A DNA stretch of 64,000 nt, taken from Planococcus citri (Eukaryota; Arthropoda; Insecta; Hemiptera; Pseudococcidae). Each line of letters starts with the position of its first letter. Position 1 is the stretch's first letter. Shown one piece after another: positions 39,701 to 51,700 of the stretch. The notes under the pieces are model-generated. The model searched no databases. It was not told where the DNA came from and worked only from the letters and a program-made list of their open reading frames with translations. The DNA lies in assembly GCF_950023065.1 (NCBI RefSeq), contig NC_088679.1:32364001-32428000 (forward strand), written 5' to 3'. The translations under genes and the position numbers were made by a program.

Positions 39701-42700
39701 AACATGATAATTTTTTTCATTACAAAATGAGGTAGTTTTTTGGAAAAAATGTTTTGGCGAGGAATCATTTATTTTTTTAAGCATAATTTTTTTTTGCGAT
39801 CAAAATTTTTTTGGATGTGGATTTGTCGTTATATGAAATTGAATTGTCGTTTGTATTACCTAAATTTTCATGCTGAACAATCATTAACAATTGTCGACGT
39901 TAAAATACCATATTTTATTGTCATTCGAATGTCCTGTCGTTCAAATCACTTTTTCTGTCATGCCATTCGTGATCTTGGAGAGGAGGGAGGCATAATTGAA
40001 AATGGGGTGATTTACACATCAAATTTTGGCTTTCTATGTAGGTCATCATTTTAGTAAAATTTCAAATTTTTTCCATTTTTGGCCCTTTGATTTTCAAAAA
40101 TTTACCAAAAATTGAAAAAAAATGCATGCAATTTAGAATCTGAAATTCTGAGTTGTGATGTACCTGTTTTTGAATATTCTTTCAATTTATTTTATTCAGA
40201 GTAAGCATTTTTTTTCTAATTCAGAAACTTAAAAATTTTGTTTACTCAAATTGTAAAAAATTTCAGTTTTTTTGACAATTTTTTTTTGAATTTCAAAATT
40301 ATAAAAAAAATTATGAGAGGGAAATTGGGAAAAATTTTCAGGTAATGAAATTTTATAGTCAATTTCCATCAACTTGGCCAAGTGGTGTTTCATCTGCTTC
40401 TCTAAACGTGGCTTTAGGAATCAAAACTGGTAATTATTTTGAGGATATAGAGAGAGTTCTTCATTTTCAAAGTGATAATGGTCACTTGAATTCATTTTAT
40501 TTTTTCAACGACCTAATTTCTCAGTTCAACTCCTAGCTTGGGAAATTTGCTTTTGTAATGTGATCAAATGACAAAATATGAAAATGAAAAAAGAGTCAAG
40601 AGAGTTTGACCAACCTCCTTTCGGGATAAAAGCAAGAATTTTCATCAAAGAAGCTAGGCAACACTTATCACGTGCATGTTTGCATGTTTGCCTAGTCTTC
40701 AAGCCACAGGAGTAACAGTTAGCTTTCTCTACAATTTTCAAAATTATAAAAATATAGTGAGCAATTTTCAAGTGGCTATTTGTCCTTTTAATTTCTCAGA
40801 AGAGCAAGATCAACTGGCATGGGTAGGTGTTTTTTTGAATAGATAATAGCTGCTTGAATATTCGTATGTTTGTGGTTGAGCCTGCTTTGAATACTTAGTG
40901 AAAAATTAGGTAGGTATTTGTAGGTCTAATTATGAGACACGTAAATTCTTACCAGAAGGCATCTTGCGCATATCGTTCATCACTAAGTCTATCACAACAC
41001 CATCGACATTAGGTCCAAAAGCTGTATTAAATTCGGGCACTTGAACCTTCGCTCCGATTAACGTATGAAGTGGTCGATCCCTTAAGCATTTGAGCAATTG
41101 TAAATGTGGCAGTTGAAAGGAACAGTTTACCGATTGAGCTACTTGTTTCGCATACATCGACGGCTCTTTGACCAGTGCCCAAGGGCTCAGTGATGAACCA
41201 CTCATTAGAATGGCTCGGTGAAACAAAAGCCCTGCAAACAATATCAATAGGTAATATTACGTTTCTATAAATTTATCAATATTTTTTAAAAAACAAAATA
41301 TTCTCTTACCTTCAGGAACAGCCGTAGAAGACATGAGAAAATTGACACACGATGCACCAGTTCCATGCCCAGCCACCGTAACGTTCGTAGGATCTCCTCC
41401 AAAATAAGCTACGTTCTCTTGTAGCCAATGTAGGGCTGCGATTTGGTCCATTAAACCGTAATTTGATGGCGATTTTTGATGTACGTCTGTGTTTGTGTTC
41501 AGAAACCCTGAAACATACATTAGGAAAAAATCAACTATGGTCTTCAATCATGAGTTCTCTCAGCTTGACGTATCTATTTCTATGTTCTATGATAATATTA
41601 TTGATTCGGAAATGGGGGAATTTTTATAATCAACCATATTGATGTTAAATTAAATATTTCATATTGTTGATAATGTATGTTTTCCTTTGTTAAAATATTA
41701 CTGATTTTTAATTTTTTCGATACATCCATAATTTCTTTATTTTTTTTAAAAATTTTAATTAGGTGCCTAAACTGCGAATTAAAAATCAGCCCCCAGCAAA
41801 ATATTTTGAAATAAAAATCACTAATTGCCAATTGTCACGAATGAACACGAACCATTTGGTTCTAAACGAGTCCAAAAAAAGCAGGAAGTTTCCCTTTGGT
41901 ACCAGATTTTCAATTCTTAAAAGAGGGTGCTCAACGATAATAATCATAATCATAAAGCGATCCAGCACTGGCAATTTATTGGTTGATAATTCTTCTAGTT
42001 AATTGTAAAAATTCACAACATGTCTCTCGATGCGACCGAGGAGTTAATGAACAAATAAAAAAAAAAAAAGACTAAAACGATAAATTTTTCGCAAATGCGC
42101 CGCGAACCCGCACACGCATATGGACGATGGAGTTGAGAATCTGGGCTAACTCTCCGGCGACGATATAAAAACCTTCTAAATTATGAATGCAACTTGAAAA
42201 AGAACGTTAACAAGCGTAACTTAATTTTGAAGAAAACAACAAAAAAAAAACTGTGCGAGAGAGAGAAAAATGACTCCGACGAAAAGCCTATTTATGAAGC
42301 GAGCCTGTTCTAGATTATATAACGAACTGCTATTAAAAAAGGAAACACGCCGCGGCAGCCAGCGGTTATAGTATTTTTAGTTTTGTTTCGAAACATAGCT
42401 TTTAAAAAAAAAAGTACTCCAATTTTTGAATTTACGTTTTAGCTGTTTCGTTTTCAAATTTCAATGCATCGTAAAATAACTCGAATTAATTGTTTTATTC
42501 TCGCTATTTTACGTTAATTTTATTGTCTCGCGTTGCATTATTTCGTCGTCGCTAAAAGCATTAAGAAAACGTTTTGGTTATTGTTAAGTTTTTCTCTCGT
42601 CGAATATCAGGTACCAACACTACTGAACCCCCCAAGGTAACAGAGTTAAAATTCGTCTACGTGAAATCGTTTCACTGTCTTCGTACGTACGGCTTTTTGA

Positions 42701-45700
42701 CTGCAGTTAATTAATTCTAATGAATTATTTTGCCATCGCCTCCATGTCTGTACTTATTAGGTGCGGGGTTTTCGATGCATGCGTGATGCGTAGCTATCTA
42801 AGACGATGTGTTATAATAATGATGTTGAAAACAAAGAAAAACAGGCAATCTGGCATGATTTCTTACGCAAAATATGACGAGAAAAGAGCAAAGCTTTCAG
42901 AAGGTTGAGAAGGTGCTTATATCTTGCTTATGCGGTGGCATAAATGTATTTATTAGTGAGCTACAAAAACGGAATTTTTAAATTTTTATCGGGCTAATGA
43001 AATCGTTTTTACAGTCAAAATGGCATAAATGAATTTGAGGAGGTGTACATTTTGCCTAAATGGAGAGAAAGGGTGTCTTGTAGAAGTGACTAACTTCACT
43101 TGTTATTCGGATTCAGCGCCTCAACAACCACGATAAATGATATGTTACATTGTATTTTAATTTTTTTCACCTCTGGATCAAGTAGAGGGACCTGTGGGAG
43201 GGTATAATCAAAAAAATGAGTCGAAAATCGGACTCGGCGCCCTAAAAAACCTAACAAACGATATGCCACAAGGTGTCATCATTTTTTTTTAATTTTTGAA
43301 CCAAATTAGGGTACAGGGTAAGTGTGTTGAAAATCGGATTCAGCGTTTCGAAATCCTTAACAAACGATACTCACATGGAATCATTTTTTTTTCACCTTTG
43401 AAGCAAATTTGGCTGCATGTAGTAAAAGTTGGAAGGGTTGGATCAAAAAACGAAGTTGATATTCAAACTCAACCCCCCAAATACCATAACAAACGATATG
43501 CCGCAAGACATTATCATTTTTTCCATCTCTGGACGTCTGGACCATATTAGGTACCTGCAGTGGGAGTTGGAAGAATAAGTCAAAGGCAATAATCCAACTC
43601 AACGATTATTTTTCTCCGAATTTTCAAATCTTAGCGATCAAAGGCCTATTTCCCACTAATCACATACAAGTAGGTAATTGATTGAAAGTTTTTAGTAATT
43701 CACCAAGATGTTACCTGTTATTTACCAGTAAATTACCAGAAATTACCAGTAAATTACCAGAAATTACCAAAAATTACCAGAAATTTCCAGTAAATTACCA
43801 GAAATTACCAGTAAATGACCAGTAAATGACCAGTAATTTACCAAAAATTACAGGTAATTTTTCAAAAATTACCAGTAAATTACCAGAAATTACCAAAAAT
43901 TGCCAGTAATTTCAAATTTAATTCAATTTATAGGCTTAGCTGTGATATGTATGAGACACTCTATTGCGAACACTTATTCCATCATTGCCATAGTTATTTT
44001 GTTAAGCAGAGCATCAATAATTACTCTATTTATTTCACATTTCTGAATTTCAGAGAATGTAAGTGAGAGCTCACCATACCAGTAATTATGTGAAATCAGA
44101 TCAAATAATATGTACTTAGTACTTACTCTAAGTACCGGAAGATGTCTAAATTCACACGTTATCTTTACCACTCACTGAATAAGTAGGTATTCAAAAAATA
44201 CTACAGGTAAATACTACCTAATAAGTCAAGTAGGTATGTTTTGAAATCATTTTTACTCGCCATGATTAATTGTGCTTTCCAGTTTCCATTAACAGTCAAG
44301 CAAAACTCATCTTATTTACGAAAAAAAAATCAAAAACATTACTCGCGTAAAAAATCAGACTAATTTTCTCAAAACAACTCCAAGCCCTTATTAGACTTTG
44401 ACGTTTACAGTTGAGCTTGAAAAAAAAAATAATTTGAGAAAATTACCACGGGGAATAATATCAAAAAGGAGGTTCCATTGTCATTAGTGAGACACCATTC
44501 TTTGAAAAAATAATGGCCAACTTTCGTGGCAAAGAAAACCGAGAGGGTAAAAAAAGAAGAATTAATTGATCAGAAATCCTATTTTGCGATAAAATTTACT
44601 CGCTTGCCAAAAATACGAGTACAACTTTTCGTTTCTTTGTGTCTGCGATTGGTGTACGTTTTAATCCGAAGAACAAAAAAATTTAATTACGAAAATTTCC
44701 AATGAGGTGACTACACTACATTTATACTTTAAGAAAAACCTTGACTTTGATTGAAGTTTTATGTTTGTTCACAGATTCTAATGTATATTTTTTTCCTAAT
44801 CTTCTTCAGAATGCTATTGTGCTTTTCTACGTTGTCTGGGTGATTTTTTGTACGCTATATAAGACTAGGTAGGTACCTATTTTAACTCGTGTACTAAAGA
44901 TATGAGTATTCTCCAGGGTTACGTGCACATTCGGTGGTTTTTTATTACACGTATTTAGTTTTAGAGAATTAGATGTAAGTAATAAAATTTTATTCTAATA
45001 AGAAAGTATAAAAGTCACTCTTTGGGCCAACTTGGGATTTGTGTTAATTTGAATAAAACTTCGAGTCTGGGAATCGACCCCTTCAGTTGAAAGTTTTAGT
45101 CCTAATTTTCTCCTCGCATCTTAATATATACGATTCGGAATTAGGAAATTCTCGGTTCATGAAATCGGTTAAAAATGTTAGTCGTAGTGCATTTGCCTCC
45201 TGCTGTCTCTCATGTATACCCCTGCTCGAGCTTCTCCTTTCACCTCAAGAGTCGAACAGTATACGGAATTCCACGCTCGAGAACCGAAACACGGCGATAG
45301 TGAGTAAATAAAACGTTAAAGGAAACATTTTCAACTTTTAATTTCGAAAACTCGGTTAGTGTACTAGAGAATTTTAGTAATTCGCGCCGGTAAGCGGTAA
45401 CTTTCATGTATCGATGCACGTCAATAGTGTAATTAAAAAAATCCCTGTTCTTTTGGCTCTTGTTACCGTGTAGATGAAAGTTGACTGGCATTTAGAATGG
45501 ATACTTTGATGAAATAGCTGACTGAAATAGTAATACCGTCGAAGGCTTTGTGTTAATTTTACGCAAGTATTTTTTTTTCAATTTGCTAAATGGTTCGAAC
45601 AACGTTTTTTCAGATCTTTCGATATTGAAAGCTTTCCTTCCGAGAGTCCGATTTTAATTAATACGTTAAATTTCTCGAATCCTTGAACGATGCGATGGCA

Positions 45701-48700
45701 AAGGTGGAAAAGTTGGAAATTTGCCTTTCACTCGGTGAATGCGGTCTCAATTTATATATAGCTATCTGCTTTTGAGTAAGTTGACCTAAGACCCCCACCC
45801 CATCCCCGTCTGCTTCAGTCTACCCATCAAGACTACCTACATAGGTATATCTTTTGGTTGGGTATTCTACAATTTATATCTTTGTAAAGAGTAAGTAACT
45901 TAGGTACCTGAATTCACTTTATTCAATAAGAAAAAATCTTTATACGTATTGATTAAATGGAATTTGAATCTTCTCAATAAACACTGATGAGCAAAATGAG
46001 TTAATATGATCACAAACGTACTGTTATTGCATCACCATCAACTTTTCTTACCTACTTTGACACGTGTCCATTTCTCTCAATTAGGTATTTCACTTCATTG
46101 TACTCAAAATAAAGTTAATCTTCGATCCACCTCCTTCCCCCGAATAATTTAGGAAAATAAAAAAGTTGTTGTTGACGAATGTGGAATGATATTTTAATAG
46201 TTCGACAAAATGACAAGATTTTCACAAATTTTTGAAAAAAAAGCTAGAAAACTTGATTTTAATTATTTTTGAAATGCTGAAAAATTGTATGTAGCATCCC
46301 TCTGAAACTTTTCACCAGTGTCCTGTATCGTCCTTTTGAACATGGACAAAAAAAAATTGAATGAGTCGTTTTTCAGGTTTAAGTGGGCGCATGGCACTAA
46401 CTGTTCAATAGATGCCCAATTATATTTCAAGTGAAAATATTCAATGGCTCAATAACCACCCAATTTTGAAAAAAAAAAATGAAAAATGAAAAATATGGCC
46501 TTGATATGTTGATTTTCCCAATTTAAAGTCTTCAAGTCAAAACATCGATTTTTTCTTAAAATTTCAAACAATAGAAAATTTTTTGAACTTGATAGAAAAA
46601 AGTTGAGAGAGTATCCTTGAATACACCACCAGGTCAAATTTCAGATGTTGAGTTTCATTTTTTTGATTTTTGGTAAATTATTAAAAATTCAAATTGGTCT
46701 CTTTTTTTACGAAAAACCAAAATTTGATCAAATTGAGGTAGAAATATGAAATCAAATCACATATGCTTTATTTTTGATCCCTCGGATTGATATGCGGTGG
46801 TTTTGAATGATTCTGGAGCCTCCAGCAGATTTTTGGATTTCCCACTTTTGGAAAAGTTGTCACGAAAAAAAGCCAAAATAAAGTCCAGTTTTGTCTCTGC
46901 GATTTTTTCGATCAATTTAAGCGCAAATTTTCAAAAATCGTTTCTATCTGTTCAAATTTACATTTCATTCATTTTTTTCCGAGGGTTAAAAAATTCAAAC
47001 ATCTGCTAGAGCAGATGGAGGCCCCAAGAAGGCTAAAAAATATCACCTATATTGATTTCAAAGGTCAAAAAAGGCCCATAAAAAAATATTAGTTTCTAGT
47101 TTGTAGATGCTGAATTCCATGTTACCTTATTTAGGTATGTAATAACAATTTTTCCAAAATTTGAAATCTCAAAATTTCACTGAAAGTCCAGAATAGCTTA
47201 AAACTATCACCAATTATTGATTCTGGAGACCAGAACACAAGACAAATTTAGTTTTCTTCCTTGAAATTTTGATTTTTTTTTCATCAGAAATACTTCAGTC
47301 AAAATTGGGCGTTTAAAAATTTAATTTTCAAAAAATCTAAAAATGAAATTCAACACCTGAAATTTGGCCTGGTGGTGTATTTTGGATGTTCCTCCGATTT
47401 TCCTTTTTTCATTTAAAAATTAATGTTTCTATCGGTCAAAATATTTTCCTTGTCAGTGTCCTATATTATGTAGGTACCTACATATAATCTTTCATTTGGA
47501 AGAGATTAAGTTGCCTGAAAGGGGGAGGAGGGACCTACAGTGAATGTTAATGTGCTATTTTAAAATGAACTTTGACAATATTTTGGATCATGCATCTCTC
47601 TCTCGGACTGACTTTCGGTTTTGGAAAAGATTTTCGAAAAAAAAGATGTATTTAGATAAATGTTTTTGGAAACCCCTGTCACAATGATCTTGTGTCGATA
47701 TTTTTTTTCTTTTAGCTCCTTCAAGAATCATGGATAATTTTCGGTCTGAAGCATTACAAATCAGCATTCCTTGAATTCTCATTTTGGAGGGTGTGATAAT
47801 TTTTAAAAATTTTCCCTTTCTTCTGAAGTTGATTTTCGGTCAAAATTCGAATTACTACGAGCATTCTCGAAATCAGACTGAATTCGGTGTTGCCGAAGTA
47901 GATTACATCGCTCTATGGAACAATTCCAGTGCTTTGGGTAGAAGAGGCGAACTCCAATTAAAAGCTCTAGATTGCCTTGAAAACGATCTAAAAAAAAAAG
48001 TGGGGACGAACAGAATTTAATTCTAAAATAATCTAAAATTCGAGTCAATTGGCGTTAACGAAGTACGAGTATAAAGCTCTCCTAGTTGAGCTCCGCGTTT
48101 CTAATTTGATTTCTGATACGACTTTGAGAAAATAGAACTATACCCTCATGGCCCCACTGTACAGGAAGTGTATCTCTCTACATCAACATTCCATTATCAT
48201 GATGTTTCAGTGCTTACTTACTCATCGTTTCATTAATTTATTTTCAATTTTTCATAAAATTAAAAAACCGAACAAGTCACATCGTTTTAAAAATAATGAT
48301 TCGTAAAATTGTTTCTCGTTACAGCGCATTTCATATACATTGTATTATTCCGGTGACGTTAAATTTCCGGAGATATCGTGCAGCGCTCCCATCATTCCAA
48401 AAAATTATCCGATAGAAGCGTCATATCGCGAGTAAAATAAAATATGTAATCGACAATCCATGTACATGATTAAAAAATGACACAAGCGACAAATACGTTG
48501 TATATTTTCTGATTTCAGTGATTTCTGTACAGAAAAAAACCACACAACGAATTGGAAACACCGCACGTAATCAGAGCCACGAGACGATTCCGATTGTTGC
48601 CTCGAATTTTTGACCCGCCACTTGCCAGTTCTGAGATTCGAATTCGGCTTTTGTACACGACATAATGAATCCACACACGTGAACGCATTTTCACTAATAT

Positions 48701-51700
48701 GATAAAGCGAAGCGTTTATCTCGATGACGTACTCTTCACTTCGATAGGCTACACGCTACACGCGCGGGTGGCTAAACTGTAACAATAAATCCGTTTTAAT
48801 ATTCCGCCCCTCATTAGCACCCGCACCTCCGAATGTTTTTCGGTTTCGCGTGCCACCCGAGACCGAGATTTATAATTCGCGCCGAAATTCTAACGTGGCG
48901 TAACAAATGATAACGCGAGCATTGATTAAACGAAGGAAATAAAACGTATTTTATAGGGCAAATATATCCCCAATGATCGTAAAATTTAATAAATAAAAAT
49001 AAAACGCTATAAAACGGTAAATAGCTTATAGGATTGAAAAACACAGCGCGGAGTTTAATTATGCGCGATTTCGACTCGATTCGCCTTACCATCCCGAAGG
49101 GAACAAATAAACAATAAATTTGTTTAAAAATTTGTACACGTTTTGAAAAAAAAAAAACACAAAACAACAAAAAAATATTGAAAACATCGTATCCCCAAGT
49201 TGGTGGTTCACTATAATACAACAGATAATGAAAAATAAACGCCGAACTATTTTATATCTAGGCCTACATGCCTAAATACTGATTTGTAATTCTCCCCTTT
49301 TTACCCGTCGTATTCGAATAAACGCCAACATTTCCCAATCACATCGTTTGTTTCTACTGTCAAAATGAACATACAAAATGTAACATTGGAGAAGTGAAGA
49401 AAAAAGAGGATAACAAACAAATCAATTAATCTAATAGGTATTTACTTTCATGATGCATAGACAATGTCAGAAGATATACCTCGATGACAAATCTTGGCTT
49501 GATCTCAGCAATCAAAGTTTTTTGGGAATTTGTTTCGTGGTGCCAGATGTTTATTTTTGTCTATTTTGGACATTTCAGATTCCTAAGAACATAGGCTATG
49601 AGTCGAAGCTATATCAACTTAGATGATTCGATTTAGTTTGGAAGTGAAACTTGTTACTCCAGAAAACGTCTTGAGATCCACGCTTTTGAGGGGCCAAGGC
49701 CAGGATGTTCTTAATAGTAACTATGTATGTAATGTTAAAAGATGACCAATTACTAAGTATGTGTCCATTGAGGATTTAAACTTTTAAACTCCAACCAGCT
49801 TCTTTCTAGCTTATCCCTGGAGCTCACCTTAACTGGCCCTCTGAGTTAAAATTCGTCATGCATCTGGAGGTGATATGTAGGATTTGATAGTTGGTCAACA
49901 TGTATCTTAAATATCTGCAACTTTCCACCTTGTCCCCAGCATTAAGATTTGATCATACCTATACTCTATAATTGTTAATGAAGTTCTAGTGAAACAATAT
50001 AATTGGAGTTTTTATGAATTCTAGATCTTTTAGGAAACGTTTTACCGTCACATTTCAATAATTTTTATATGCTACGGAGTCTTCTGGATAAAAAAAAAAG
50101 GAAGTTTACATCATACATGACTACATCGTTTCTGGACGTTCACAGTTTTAAATTATTTCATGAAATTGTCGATTCCCATTCCGTTAGAAATGAATAACAA
50201 CCTGAATCACCCGAATCAAAACTGATGTTATCAGATAATTTACTCTTTGCAACAATGAAACAGCCCATATTTTATTGAAAAAATTTATGAGTATTAGTTA
50301 GACTGTGATGTGCGATTGAGCTCGAGGCTGATGAAATGTGAACATTTTTCCAGCAGGAAACGCTCCAAAATGTAAGTAAATTTTTTAATACATACGTAGG
50401 TCGTAGGTACATACATTATGTGTTTGTACTAATATTTCACTCTTAGAGCATAGCTCATCACTGCGTACTTTTTAATATGCACGTGCACTTATTTATGTAC
50501 TCTTTAAAATAACACAAATATTTATTTATTTTTTTTGGAATGAATTTAAATGAAAGATTTTTTGAGATATTGATTAAAAAATACGAAAATAAGAAATTCC
50601 TCAGTTGATTTTTTTAACCAAAAATGTGTGAATAAACGAGTCACTCAATAAATCCCAGAATGCACGAAATTCAGTTGAATCATCATAGGGACGACAGGAT
50701 GAACATTTGGTGTAATTTTAGCAGGCTAAATAGTGAATACAAATATGAGGATAGAAAAATTGACTGAAAGGGACTATCTTTGCAAGGGAGAAGTATCCCA
50801 ACCAAAAGAAAATTTAAAAAAATAGATTCAGAAAAATCAAACAACATCTAAAAATGCGCTACTAAGCTAAATTTTAAATGCTGAATTTCATTTTAGGATT
50901 TTTGAAGAATTTAAAAAAATTCAAATCAGCCTCATTTACCATGAAAAAGTCAAAAATCAAACTTGGCCAAAATTTAGTTGTATTCTATTTTTGACCTTCT
51001 CACTGAAAGACATATTGGCGAGCATTTCTTCCATTCAGTCTTCGACAGATCAAACTTTCTAGTTCCTGCCAAGCCAAAGTTCCATGATGATGGTGAAATT
51101 AGCTTCAAACTGTATCCACTTTCGACCTCTTGAATCGATTAAGGATAGTTTTTACGTCACTCTGCAGCTTTCAGTGTATTTTTGGATTCTTCAATTTAAA
51201 AAAAAAAATAATGAAAAGAGCAGAAATTTTTTAATTTTTTTTGTTGCTGGACAAAAAACACATTTGAGATACCAGCGAGGAAATCGGTTTAAGTAATATA
51301 ATGTTGGGTACCCACTCATCTAATACCTACTACCTAGTACCTACATCATGAAAATGGAAATGGCTAAATATATCTAGATAGCATATCAAAATTATATCAT
51401 CTTTATCGAAGTATTTCCGCTGAAAAAATGAATAATATCCTGCTCACTCGCATTAGGAAAGGAGTTAGGTATTACCATGCATCTGATATTTTGTAATAGT
51501 TAGACAGGTACATCAGTTTAAAATGTAAAGTTCGGTAAAGGTTGACGTTGGTGAAAATTGGCGAAAATTCTTCGAACAGATATCAATTCAAACAATTCAA
51601 AATGTGAGTGAATCAGACCTATTAGTATTCGTATCTACCTATAGCTACTTAGATATATAAGCATTAGGGCGGATCGCCAAAAAAAGGTGGCGGATTTTGA

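Noticed and set aside
43690..43915. A CRISPR-like array of short repeats
   Set aside because: The units are directly adjacent 11-mers with no unique spacers, in an animal intron.
47784..48020. A 78-codon plus-strand open frame with a hydrophilic translation
   Set aside because: No recognisable domain, no clear splice sites, and it lies next to a repeat. There is not enough support for a gene.
48814..49221. A 135-codon minus-strand open frame
   Set aside because: It is rich in Phe, Leu and Tyr, as expected from A/T-rich sequence, with no family motif, and I could not tie it to either gene.
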